From: Paraburkholderia tropica
GTDB lineage: Bacteria; Pseudomonadota; Gammaproteobacteria; Burkholderiales; Burkholderiaceae
Length of the DNA stretch: 64,000 bases
Assembly (NCBI RefSeq): GCF_914484835.1
Contig: NZ_CAJZAR010000036.1
Location: 184,197 to 248,196 of the forward strand
Reading direction: 5' to 3'
Shown here one piece after another: positions 8,174-16,416 of this stretch. Position 1 is the first letter of the stretch; each line of letters starts with the position of its first letter. Made by a program: the position numbers and the translations under genes. The notes under the pieces were generated by a model. That model saw nothing but the letters and a program-made list of their open reading frames with translations, was not told where the DNA came from and did no database searches.

Positions 8174-8962
8174 TCAAAGGATCGCGACGGCGCGCGTCCA
8201 GCCCGCCGACGCGCCGCGAATCTTGTGGGGAAAGCACGACACCGTGAAGCCGTGGTCGGGCAGCGCTTCGAGGTTGTGCAGCTTTTCCAGGTGGCAGTAG
8301 CCGATATCGCGGCCCGCCTTGTGCCCTTCCCAGATCAGCGCCTTGTTGCCGGTCTCGGCCACGCGCTTCGCGGTATAGGAAAACGGCGCGTCCCAGCTCC
8401 AGGCGTCGGTGCCGGTCAGACGCACGCCGCGTTCGAGCAGATACATGGTCGCTTCGTAGCCCATGCCGCAGCCCGCGCTCACATAGTCGTTGTGACCGTA
8501 GCGCGATCCCGCGCGCGTGTTCACGAGCACGATGTCGAGCGGTTCGAGCGTGTAGCCGATTCGTTTGAGTTCGGCTTCGACATCGGCTGCGCTCACGACA
8601 TAGCCATCGGGGAAATGACGGAAATCGAGCTTCACGCCCGGTTGAAAGCACCATTCGAGCGGCACGTGATCGATCGTCGTGGAAGGCTTCGGCTCGCCGA
8701 AACTTGCGTCCATCGTCGAATGAAAGTGATATGGCGCGTCCAGATGGGTGCCCGAATGCGTCGTGAGCGTGACCCATTCGGCGGCGGCCGCCTCGCCATC
8801 GGGAAAGTCTTGAGGCTGCACGCCCGGCAGCATCGCGAGAAATTCGGGCACGGTATCGGCGTGGCGCTGATAGGTGATCTTCGGCGCGAGCGGCGGCGGG
8901 TCGGAGAGCACGTCGTTCTCCAGATAGATCGACAGGTCGATGAACGTTCGCGGGGTTTTCAT
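8174..8962 (-). CDS. Cyclase-family metal-dependent hydrolase (kynurenine formamidase/isatin hydrolase-like)
   Basis: A 262-residue protein with the family metal motif HSGTHLDAPYHF; H69, H73, D75 and H79 are the expected ligands. The segment GTDAWSWD near residue 185 is also typical of the PF04199 cyclase/kynurenine formamidase family. Members hydrolyse cyclic or linear amides and lactones, using Mn2+ or Zn2+. It follows the FAH-family gene by 11 bp and precedes the GMC gene by 16 bp. A role on a lactone or ring-cleavage product is plausible, but the reaction is unknown. Confidence 0.88.
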   Translation of the reverse strand: MKTPRTFIDLSIYLENDVLSDPPPLAPKITYQRHADTVPEFLAMLPGVQPQDFPDGEAAAAEWVTLTTHSGTHLDAPYHFHSTMDASFGEPKPSTTIDHVPLEWCFQPGVKLDFRHFPDGYVVSAADVEAELKRIGYTLEPLDIVLVNTRAGSRYGHNDYVSAGCGMGYEATMYLLERGVRLTGTDAWSWDAPFSYTAKRVAETGNKALIWEGHKAGRDIGYCHLEKLHNLEALPDHGFTVSCFPHKIRGASAGWTRAVAIL

Positions 8963-8973
8963 AGGGTTCCTGA

Positions 8974-9996
8974 TTAATTATTCGAGTGATCGTGCGACGC
9001 GTTGTCGATGCGAACCACGCGCTGATCGATGACGCCGAACGGCGCCTGCATCCCGTCGATGCTGCGCGCTTCCATTCGCACGCGGTCGCCGAAGCGCATG
9101 AACGGCGTGCGCGGCTGGCCGCTCTCCAGCAGTTCGAGCACGCGCCGCTCCGCGATACACGCCGAGCCCGCGGGCGCGCCTTCGTTCGAGACCGTGCCCG
9201 AGCCGATCAAGGTGCCCGCGCTCAGCGCGCGCGTGCGCGCGGCGTGCGCGATCAACTCGCCGAAGTGGAAATGCATCGCGCGGCCATCGGGCTCGCCGAA
9301 CCACGCGCCGTCGCGCTCGACATGCAGCTTCAGCGCGAGCCGGCCATCGCGCCACGCGTCGCCGAGCGCGGCGGGCGTCACGGCCATCGGCGCGAAGCTC
9401 GTCGATGGTTTCGCGTGCAAAAAGCCGAAGCCGGTCTTCATCTCGCGCGGGCCGAACGCACGCAGGCTCCAGTCGTTGAGCTGCACGACGAGCCGGATAA
9501 AACCGAGCGCCTCGCGAGGCGAGACGCCCATCGGCGTCGCGCCGACGATCACGCCGAACTCGCCTTCGAAGTCGATCTGATGCGCCTCATCGGGCAACGC
9601 GACATCGTCGCGCGGACCCAGAAAGTCGTCGCTCGCGCCTTGATACATGAGCGGCACCTCACGCGCATCGGGCATCGGCGCCGTGTTGAACGCGCGCTCC
9701 ATCAACGCGCCGTGCGCCAGAAACGCCGATCCATCGCACCACTGAAACGTCCGGGGCAACGGCGCACGCAGGCGGGCCTGATCGAGCACGAAGCTCTCGC
9801 TCTCGATCAACGCGCCCGCATCGAGCGCGACGCGATGCGCGTCGAGCGCGGGCGCCACGGCGTCCCATTGCTCGATCGCGCACAGCAGGTTCGGCGCGAT
9901 CTGCGTGGCGAGCGCGCCGCGCGTGCCGTCTGTCGACACGACGCAGAGCGCGCCGTCGGCGCTGCCGTCGTCGAGCGTGGCGAGCTTCAGTTTCAT
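8974..9996 (-). CDS. Fumarylacetoacetate hydrolase (FAH) family protein
   Basis: The 340-residue protein contains the FAH catalytic-domain metal segment IDFEGEFGVIVG (about residues 140-150) followed by LGFIRLVVQLNDWS and the KPSTSFAP loop. FAH-family enzymes cleave or hydrate acyl-pyruvate-type products of aromatic ring fission in a Mg2+/Mn2+ site. The ATG at 9996 has GGAGAC upstream; longer in-frame starts run into the hydroxylase gene and are rejected. It lies between the aromatic hydroxylase and the cyclase-family gene, so it probably acts late in aglycone breakdown. Confidence 0.92.
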   Translation of the reverse strand: MKLKLATLDDGSADGALCVVSTDGTRGALATQIAPNLLCAIEQWDAVAPALDAHRVALDAGALIESESFVLDQARLRAPLPRTFQWCDGSAFLAHGALMERAFNTAPMPDAREVPLMYQGASDDFLGPRDDVALPDEAHQIDFEGEFGVIVGATPMGVSPREALGFIRLVVQLNDWSLRAFGPREMKTGFGFLHAKPSTSFAPMAVTPAALGDAWRDGRLALKLHVERDGAWFGEPDGRAMHFHFGELIAHAARTRALSAGTLIGSGTVSNEGAPAGSACIAERRVLELLESGQPRTPFMRFGDRVRMEARSIDGMQAPFGVIDQRVVRIDNASHDHSNN

Positions 9997-10021
9997 CGCT
10001 GTCTCCTTCATGCCGTCGCGC

Positions 10022-11152
10022 TCAGATCGGCTGCGCCAGCGCCGCGAGCGTTTCGCGCATGATGCCCGCGTGCTCCATGCGGTCGCCGCCCGCAATCTCG
10101 ATCTCGCCGAGCCGCGCCGAGTTCTCCACCACCATGCGGCAGCGTTCCCAGCGGCGCGCCTCGAAACGCGCGAGCCGTTGCGTGAGCGCGCCCTCGCCCA
10201 TGCACTCCTGCGCGAGCACGATGGCGTCTTCGATGCCGATGCACGCGCCCGACGCCATATGCGGCGTCGTGGCATGCACCGCGTCGCCGATCAGCACCAC
10301 GCGGCCCGTGTACCAGGGGCGCGGCAGCAGCAGGCTTTCGAGCGGGCGATAGACGATCTGCGAGTGCTCGCCCAGTTGATCGCGCAAGGCCCGGACTTCC
10401 GGCGCGCCGAACGTGTCGAGCAGATCGCGCAATTGCGTGACGAATTGCGCGGGATCGACGAACTCGTTCGACGGACGGTTCTCCGTGAGAAAGAGGTACA
10501 TCGCCTCGCGCGAAACGGGATTGACGCCCGCCTTCAGGCGCTCGCCGACCCACATCGACGCCGTGCTCACCTGCTCGGGCCGCTCGAACACGGCGCGCCA
10601 CACGCCCTGGCCGCTATAGGCCGGTGCGGGCGCGTGCGGGAACGCCTGCTTGCGCAGCGTCGAGTAAAGACCGTCCGCGCCGATCACGAGGTCGTAGCGC
10701 CGCGCCGATTCATCGGAGAACGTCACCTCGACGCCCTCGCCGTCTTCGCGCCACGCGCTCACGGTGCAGCCCAGGCGCACATCGGCGCCGCTCTCGCGCG
10801 TGGCCTGCGCGAGAATCGCGGCCAACGCGGGCCGCATGATCGCGCCGCCGCCCGGCACATCGTCGCCTGCGATGCGCGGCGTGGGCAGCGTGCCGATGGG
10901 CGTGCCGTCCGCGAGCGCGACGTTCACGCCGTCGGCGGCATAACCGGTGGCGAGGAACGCGTCGAGCACGCCGAGCGTGCGGAACGCGCGCAGCGTCGCG
11001 CCGCCGAGGCTGATGCCCGCGCCATACGAACGCCAGCCCGGATCGATCTCGACGAGATCGACCGCCACGCCGCGCTTGCGAAACTCAATGGCGGCCGACA
11101 TGCCGGAAAAGCCGCCGCCCACTACCAGCACACGAGAAATGCCTTCAGGCAT
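10022..11152 (-). CDS. FAD-dependent aromatic monooxygenase (salicylate/6-hydroxynicotinate hydroxylase type)
   Basis: The 376-residue group A flavin hydroxylase has the Rossmann GGGFSG at 12-17, the DG motif VIGADGLYS near 157, and the GD motif LIGDAVHATTPHMASGACIGIEDA near 289. Such single-component enzymes use NAD(P)H and O2 to hydroxylate phenols or N-heteroaromatic carboxylates. The ATG at 11152 starts just before the fold and overlaps the Rieske gene by 8 bp. Together with the adjacent ring-cleaving dioxygenase it suggests conversion of a phenol to a catechol-type intermediate. Confidence 0.92.
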   Translation of the reverse strand: MPEGISRVLVVGGGFSGMSAAIEFRKRGVAVDLVEIDPGWRSYGAGISLGGATLRAFRTLGVLDAFLATGYAADGVNVALADGTPIGTLPTPRIAGDDVPGGGAIMRPALAAILAQATRESGADVRLGCTVSAWREDGEGVEVTFSDESARRYDLVIGADGLYSTLRKQAFPHAPAPAYSGQGVWRAVFERPEQVSTASMWVGERLKAGVNPVSREAMYLFLTENRPSNEFVDPAQFVTQLRDLLDTFGAPEVRALRDQLGEHSQIVYRPLESLLLPRPWYTGRVVLIGDAVHATTPHMASGACIGIEDAIVLAQECMGEGALTQRLARFEARRWERCRMVVENSARLGEIEIAGGDRMEHAGIMRETLAALAQPI

Positions 11153-11555
11153 GGTCCCACTCCACAAAATCGTTATCGGAATCGTTATTGCTCAACCACA
11201 GTTCGCCGCCCTCGGTCAGCGTGAGCGCGATGCGTTGCAGACGCGCGCCTTCGCACGGCCCGCGCACGCACACGCCGCTCGCGAGTTCGAACAGTGCGCC
11301 GTGCCCCGCGCAAACGATGTGACGTCCGTCGGCGCTCAGATAGCGGTCCTTGCGCCACGCGAGCGGCACCGCGTCGCCGGGCGGGTAATGCGGACACGCG
11401 TTGCGCCAGGCATCGACGCTTGCTGTGTGGTCCGCACGGCGAATCACGAACAGCGTGTCGCGCCCGCTGCCGTGCGGATCGAACCCGCGCGACGCGCCGG
11501 GTGCGAGGTCGTCGAGATGGCAGAGCCGCACGGCGCGCGACGTCGCTGCGTTCAC
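11145..11555 (-). CDS. Rieske [2Fe-2S] ferredoxin-like protein
   Basis: A 136-residue protein with the Rieske ligands C54-P-H56 and C82-A-G-H85 in CPHYPPGD and CAGHGALF. The GTG at 11555 overlaps the preceding dioxygenase stop as GTGA, and the upstream in-frame ATG would lie inside that gene, so the GTG start is preferred. Small Rieske proteins carry electrons to oxygenases. No Rieske oxygenase alpha subunit is visible in the window, so its partner may be the extradiol enzyme (reactivation ferredoxin) or lie elsewhere. Confidence 0.9.
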   Translation of the reverse strand: MNAATSRAVRLCHLDDLAPGASRGFDPHGSGRDTLFVIRRADHTASVDAWRNACPHYPPGDAVPLAWRKDRYLSADGRHIVCAGHGALFELASGVCVRGPCEGARLQRIALTLTEGGELWLSNNDSDNDFVEWDHA

Positions 11556-12499
11556 GCGGCTGCGCCCTTCGGCGGCGGACCGCCCGGCATCCAGCGCTCG
11601 CGATGCTGGAACAGGAAGAGTTGCGACGCGTCCGCGCTCATCGGCGCTTCGCGCGCGATCCACTCGGCGTCGTGCAGATCCATGTCGGCGTCGTATTCGA
11701 CGTGACAGCCGAGCGGGCTGTTGAAGTACCAGAACCAGTTCGAGCCGAAGCGATGACGCCCCGGTCCCCAGAACGACTGATAGCCCTTCTCGACGAAGCG
11801 CGTGCCCGCCTGCATCAGTTCGCTCGGGCCGCCGAGGTGGAACGTGAAGTGCTCGCAGCCCTTCATGAACGGCGGCGTCTGGATCAGGAACAGCGTGTGA
11901 TGATCGTGCGTGCCCGCGGGGCGCAGGAACGGTCCCACGCCCGTGAAGCGGTCCGAGCAGACGAAGCCCAGACGCTCGACGTAAAACGCTTCGGCGGCTT
12001 GCGCGTCCGGCACGAAATAGACCACGTGCGAAAGCGAGCGCGGACGCACCGGCGCATCGGGATTCACCGCCGGCACGTTGACGCCGCGTGCGCGTTCTGC
12101 GCCCGGCGCGTTGCTCGCCTCGGCGGGCAACGCGAGCGGCTTGCGCACCGTGACCTGAAACGCGAGCGCGAAGCCCGCGTCGTCCACGCTGGCGATCGAG
12201 CCGTCCGCGCGGCGCGTCACTTCGCGGTCGCGGCCGAGTTCCTGCGCGATGGCGTCGAGCGTCGCGGCATTCGCCACGCCGTAGACGGTTTCGCGCAGCA
12301 GGTTCGCCGTGGCCATCGGCGGCGGCAGGCTTGCGTCGTCCTTGCGGCGAATCACGATGGCGGTGCCGTCGAGCGCCTCGAAGCGGCCGCCTTCGGCGCT
12401 CACGTCAACGGGGGAGAGACCGTAGTCGGTCAGATATTGCGCGCAGGCCGCGACGTCGTCGACGCCGAACACCAGTGCATCCGGTCCAATGATATTCAT
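11552..12499 (-). CDS. VOC-superfamily extradiol ring-cleavage dioxygenase
   Basis: The 315-residue protein has two glyoxalase-type modules. Probable Fe(II) ligands lie in the C-terminal module: His in LSHVVYF (about 158), His in EHFTFHLGG (about 214) and Glu in CHVEYDAD (about 267), the spacing expected of catechol 2,3-dioxygenase/BphC enzymes. The sequence YVERLGFVCSDRF is typical of the second module. It lies between the C-C hydrolase-like gene and the Rieske ferredoxin. I infer meta-cleavage of the hydroxylated aglycone; ring type and substituents are not known. Confidence 0.9.
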   Translation of the reverse strand: MNIIGPDALVFGVDDVAACAQYLTDYGLSPVDVSAEGGRFEALDGTAIVIRRKDDASLPPPMATANLLRETVYGVANAATLDAIAQELGRDREVTRRADGSIASVDDAGFALAFQVTVRKPLALPAEASNAPGAERARGVNVPAVNPDAPVRPRSLSHVVYFVPDAQAAEAFYVERLGFVCSDRFTGVGPFLRPAGTHDHHTLFLIQTPPFMKGCEHFTFHLGGPSELMQAGTRFVEKGYQSFWGPGRHRFGSNWFWYFNSPLGCHVEYDADMDLHDAEWIAREAPMSADASQLFLFQHRERWMPGGPPPKGAAA

Positions 12500-12522
12500 C
12501 TGGATTCCTCTTTAAATTCCAT

Positions 12523-13686
12523 TCAGGCCAGTGCCGTGCGCGCGCCGAGGGTTTCGGCCACCCAGTCGGCGATATACGCGCCCGCGTTCGCGGAGTTGTC
12601 GAAGCTGCTGTGCTGCACGCCGCCCTCGCGCTCCGTGAAGATCTTCAGTTCGCGCTTCGGGCTGTTGACGAGTTGCTCGTAGGTGCGCTGCGCCCACTGC
12701 AGCGGGATCTGCGAGTCCTGCTCGCCGTGCGTGACGAGGAACGGCACCTTCACGCGGTCGAGCACGCCGTCGAGATGTACGTGTTCCGCGATCTGCATAA
12801 ATTCGTCCATGTCGCGCGCGCCCCAGACCCAGCGCACGTGTTCCCAGTAATGCGGCACCGGGAAATTGCCTTCGCGTTGCAGGCGGCGCTTCTGCACTTC
12901 GCGCCAGTCGTGATTCGCGCCCCACACCACGCCGCACGCGAAGCGCGGTTCGAACGCCACGGCGCGCGGGCAGAAGTAACCGCCGAGCGACACGCCTTCG
13001 AGGCCGATGCGAGCGGCGTCGATATCGGCACGCTGTTCGAGCCAGTCGACGAGCGGCGTCGCCCAATGCTCGCTGTCATGACGCGCGTGCAGGCCATGCA
13101 GACGCAGCGCCTCGCCGCTGCCGGGCTGATCCACCACGAGCGAGGCCACGCCGCGTTTCGCGAGCCATTGCGGCAAGCCCACGCGGTACTTGAGTTCCTT
13201 GGTCGAATCGAGCCCGTTCACCTGCACGAGCACGGGCGCGCGTCCGGACACGCCCTCGGCGCGCACGTAGAGCGCGGAGAGTTCGGTGTCGCCATAGGGG
13301 ATCGTCACGCGTTCGCAGTTTTCGCCGGAGAGCGCGAGGCCGCGCGCGAACACGTCGAGAAAGCGGCGATACAGTTCGACGCGCCCCGGCGCGCCATGCG
13401 CCTGCAAGCGCTCGCAGGTCAGCAGATAGATCGCGGCGCGGTTGTATTTGTCGCCCGCCGAGATCAGCCGGCCCTTTGCTTCGTCTTCGGCGGCGAGCAC
13501 GCAGAGGCGTTCCGCCGTTTGCGACCACGCGTCGCGAAACGCAGCGGTGCCGACGGCGTCGCGGTCCTTCGAGGCGTCGATGAGCGGGGCGCACATCGCT
13601 TCGATTTCGCCGATGCGGCCGCCCATTTCGAGCGCGAGATCGACGGCGAGATTCCAGCCGTAATTAGTCGGGAAATATTTGAACAT
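12523..13686 (-). CDS. Alpha/beta hydrolase of the FrsA/2,6-dihydroxypseudooxynicotine hydrolase type
   Basis: The 387-residue protein has a helical N-terminal half and a C-terminal alpha/beta hydrolase domain. The nucleophile elbow is GVSLGG (Ser about 231), the acid is probably in VTHGEQDSQIP, and the catalytic His is in GGVQHSSFDN (about 358). The layout matches DHPON hydrolase, which cleaves a C-C bond next to an aromatic ketone. The ATG at 13686 has AAGGGC upstream. Next to an extradiol dioxygenase, it is a candidate for hydrolysing the ring-fission product or an aryl ketone side chain. Confidence 0.88.
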   Translation of the reverse strand: MFKYFPTNYGWNLAVDLALEMGGRIGEIEAMCAPLIDASKDRDAVGTAAFRDAWSQTAERLCVLAAEDEAKGRLISAGDKYNRAAIYLLTCERLQAHGAPGRVELYRRFLDVFARGLALSGENCERVTIPYGDTELSALYVRAEGVSGRAPVLVQVNGLDSTKELKYRVGLPQWLAKRGVASLVVDQPGSGEALRLHGLHARHDSEHWATPLVDWLEQRADIDAARIGLEGVSLGGYFCPRAVAFEPRFACGVVWGANHDWREVQKRRLQREGNFPVPHYWEHVRWVWGARDMDEFMQIAEHVHLDGVLDRVKVPFLVTHGEQDSQIPLQWAQRTYEQLVNSPKRELKIFTEREGGVQHSSFDNSANAGAYIADWVAETLGARTALA

Positions 13687-13726
13687 GGTTGCCCTTGTCA
13701 ATAAGCCAATAAAGCCGATGAAAGAA

Positions 13727-14890
13727 TCAGTTGATCGCGGGATCGCGCAGCGGCAGCCAGACGCCGCCTTCGCGCGACGACGCGAGCGCGGTGTGCACGA
13801 AGCGCATGCCTTCGAGGCCGTCGTCGAGCGTCGGAAACGCGCTCGCCTGCGCGGCGCGCTGCGGATCGTCGCGATGGGCGCGGACTGCGTCGGCGAAATC
13901 GCCGTATAGATTCGCGAAGGCTTCGAGATAGCCTTCGGGATGCCCCATCGGAATACGCGTGGCCGCCGCCGCAGCGGCGCTCAGGCTCGCGTCGCCGCGA
14001 CGGATCGTGCGCGGGCTCTCGTTGAGCGGCGCGAAGCGCAGTTCGTCGGGCGTTTCCTGGCGCCAGCTCAGGCCGCCGCGCGAGCCGTACACCGCGAGTT
14101 CGAGATTGTTAGCATTGCCAGGCGCTGTCTGGCTCGCCCACAGCAGGCCGCGTGCGCCGTTGGTGAAGCGCAGCATGACCTGGGCGTTGTCGTCGAGACG
14201 GCGGCCCGGCACGGCGCTCGTGAGATCCGCGAGCAGGAGGTGCGGCGTGAGACCGGTGACGAAGCGCGCGAGGTGATACGCGTGCGTGCCGATATCGGCG
14301 ATGCAGCCGCCCTCGCCCGCGAGCGCGGGATCGCTGCGCCACGCCGCCTGCTTGTTGCCCGTGGTTTCCAGCGCTTCGCTGAGCCAGTCCTGCGCGTAAC
14401 GCACCTGCACCGAGCGGATCTCGCCCAGCGCGCCCGCCTTCACCATCTCGCGCGCGTGGCGCACGAGCGGATAACCGCTATACGTGTAGGTCACGCCGAA
14501 CAGACGGCCGGAGATGCGCGCGACATCGGCCAGCGCGCGCGCCTCGGCGAGCGTGGTCGCGAGCGGCTTGTCGCAGACCACGTGCAGGCCCGCCGCGAGG
14601 CAGTCGCGCGCGACGCGCGCATGCAGATGATTGGGCGTGACGATCACGACCGCTTCGATGCCGTCCGCGCGTTCGCGCTCGGCGCTCAGCATCGTCTGCC
14701 AGCTGGCATACGCGCGCGAGGCATCGACGCCAATCGCCTCGCCCGACGCGCGCGAGCGCGCCGCGTCCGACGAGAATGCACCCGCCACCAGCCGGTAACG
14801 GCCATCGAGCCGCGCGGCCATGCGATGCACCGCGCCGATGAACGCGCCCTCGCCGCCGCCCACCATGCCGATCCTGATTTCGTCATTCAT
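13727..14890 (-). CDS. Gfo/Idh/MocA family oxidoreductase
   Basis: A complete 387-residue NAD(P)-dependent dehydrogenase with GMVGGGEGAFIG at the N-terminus, VTPNHLHA, CDKPLATTLAEA and GGCIADIGTHAYHLA. It is a close paralogue of the truncated protein at 1-864, and the TYTYSGYPLVRHAREM segment is almost shared. It sits between a TIM-barrel gene and the C-C hydrolase-like gene. A likely role is oxidation of a sugar hydroxyl to a 3-keto form, or reduction of the released 3-keto sugar. Confidence 0.93.
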   Translation of the reverse strand: MNDEIRIGMVGGGEGAFIGAVHRMAARLDGRYRLVAGAFSSDAARSRASGEAIGVDASRAYASWQTMLSAERERADGIEAVVIVTPNHLHARVARDCLAAGLHVVCDKPLATTLAEARALADVARISGRLFGVTYTYSGYPLVRHAREMVKAGALGEIRSVQVRYAQDWLSEALETTGNKQAAWRSDPALAGEGGCIADIGTHAYHLARFVTGLTPHLLLADLTSAVPGRRLDDNAQVMLRFTNGARGLLWASQTAPGNANNLELAVYGSRGGLSWRQETPDELRFAPLNESPRTIRRGDASLSAAAAAATRIPMGHPEGYLEAFANLYGDFADAVRAHRDDPQRAAQASAFPTLDDGLEGMRFVHTALASSREGGVWLPLRDPAIN

Positions 14891-14941
14891 GCTTCGGTAT
14901 CCTTTCTATTGCTGCGTGTGCGTCCGCTACTGCGCCTGCGA

Positions 14942-15997
14942 TCAATCGAATCCGAGCAGACGCCGGTTCGCGGCCTCGTCCACGCCCGACGCGGCGAAGT
15001 CGTCGAACGCGCGCTGCGTGACCTCGATGATGTGATCGGCAATAAAACGCGCCCCTTCGCGCGCGCCCACCGCCGCGTCCTTGAGCGCGCATTCCCACTC
15101 AAGCACGGCCCAGCCCGCGAAGTCGTACTGCGCGAGCTTCGAGAAGATCGCGCGAAAATCGATCTGGCCGTCGCCGAGCGAGCGGAAGCGCCCGGCGCGT
15201 TCGAGCCACGATCCATAGCCGCCGTACACGCCGCGCCGTCCATCGGGGCGGAACTCCGCGTCTTTCACGTGAAAGGCCTTGATGCGTTCGTGATAGAGGT
15301 CGATGAACGCGAGATAGTCCATGCACTGCAAATGCAGATGGCTCGGGTCGTACAGGAGGTTCGCGCGCGCGTGGCCGCCGAGCGCGTCCAGAAAACGCTC
15401 GAAGCTCGCGCCGTCGTGCAGGTCTTCGCCGGGATGAATCTCGTAGCAGACGTCGACGCCCACGGCGTCGAACGCATCGAGAATCGGCCGCCAGCGGCGC
15501 GCCAGTTCCGCGAACGCCATGTCCACGAGACCGGCCGGACGCTGCGGCCACGGATAGAGAAACGGCCAGGCGAGCGCACCCGAAAACGTGGCGTGCGCGT
15601 CGAGCCCGAGACGGCGGCTCGCCTGCGCCGCCAGCATCAACTGCTCGACGGCCCATTGCTGACGCTCACGCGGCTGGCCGCGCAAGGCCTGCGGACAGAA
15701 GCCATCGAACGCGGCGTCATAGGCGGGATGCACGGCCACGAGCTGACCTTGCAGGTGCGTGGAAAGCTCGGTCACGGCGAGGCCGTGTTCGGCGAGCGTG
15801 CCGCGCACTTCATCGGCGTAAGTCTGGCTCGTGGCCGCGCGCTCCAGGTCGATCAGACGCGTATCCCACGACGGAATCTGCACGCCCCGATAGCCGAGCG
15901 CCGACGCCCAGCGCGCGATCGAATCGAGCGAGTTGAACGGCGCTTCGTCGCTCGCGAACTGAGCGAGAAAGAGCGCGGGGCCGCGAAGGGTCTTCAT
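14942..15997 (-). CDS. Sugar phosphate isomerase/epimerase-family TIM barrel
   Basis: The 351-residue protein has the xylose-isomerase-like metal-site segments VCYEIHPGED, LLYDPSHLHLQ, IKAFHVKDAEF and AVLEWECAL. It differs from the two DUF6379-paired barrels, lacking their SSEYEG signature, and is closer to 3-keto-sugar/inosose isomerase or epimerase types that accompany Gfo/Idh/MocA dehydrogenases. It lies 51 bp before the Gfo/Idh/MocA gene, whose product likely shares its substrate. Confidence 0.9.
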   Translation of the reverse strand: MKTLRGPALFLAQFASDEAPFNSLDSIARWASALGYRGVQIPSWDTRLIDLERAATSQTYADEVRGTLAEHGLAVTELSTHLQGQLVAVHPAYDAAFDGFCPQALRGQPRERQQWAVEQLMLAAQASRRLGLDAHATFSGALAWPFLYPWPQRPAGLVDMAFAELARRWRPILDAFDAVGVDVCYEIHPGEDLHDGASFERFLDALGGHARANLLYDPSHLHLQCMDYLAFIDLYHERIKAFHVKDAEFRPDGRRGVYGGYGSWLERAGRFRSLGDGQIDFRAIFSKLAQYDFAGWAVLEWECALKDAAVGAREGARFIADHIIEVTQRAFDDFAASGVDEAANRRLLGFD

Positions 15998-16069
15998 GAT
16001 GGGCGTGCTTCCAGTCGTGGGAGTTCAGGCAAAACGTGAGGCAAATGTGGAGCCGATATCAAGCCAGGC

Positions 16070-16393
16070 TTACTCGGCGTCCTTGCGCGTGGCGCTCACC
16101 GGCCTCACGTCGCTCGTGCCGTGCGGATGCCTGGGCGCGCGGCTCTGCGGGCCGTCCTTGCGCGAGTTCGGCGGCGAAGGCGGCTGGTCGATGCGCGGCG
16201 CAGGCGGCGGCCCGCGCCGGATCGTGCGGCACTTTTCCTCGTAGTGATCGTGCTTCCAGACCTGGCGGCACACGCGCTTGACCTGCTCCGCCGAGCTGGC
16301 TGCGCTCGCGGGCGGCGCAGTGCTCTCCGCCGCGCCAACATTCAGGATTCCCGATAAAGCGAGCAAGACGCTCAAGATAATGCGTAGATACAT
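16070..16393 (-). CDS. Small secreted Pro-rich hypothetical protein
   Basis: The 107-residue product has a signal peptide (MYLRIILSVLLALSGILNVGA) and a short Cys pair (VCRQVW and EKCRTI), then a Pro/Arg/Ser-rich tail. The ATG at 16393 has GGAGAT upstream. I do not recognise the family. Its place between the porin and the TIM-barrel gene suggests a periplasmic accessory role, or a passenger in the operon. Confidence 0.75.
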   Translation of the reverse strand: MYLRIILSVLLALSGILNVGAAESTAPPASAASSAEQVKRVCRQVWKHDHYEEKCRTIRRGPPPAPRIDQPPSPPNSRKDGPQSRAPRHPHGTSDVRPVSATRKDAE

Positions 16394-16416
16394 GGTCGAT
16401 CTCCGGTCGGCGTGGA

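Noticed and set aside
8963..8973. Frameshift or missing gene between cyclase- and FAH-family genes
   Set aside because: The 11-bp spacing is simply a compact operon junction; both neighbours are complete.
13727..14890. Myo-inositol catabolic operon (IolG/IolE-like) as the meaning of the Gfo/TIM pair
   Set aside because: No IolB, IolC, IolD or IolA-type genes are present, and the pair is embedded among aromatic ring-cleavage genes.
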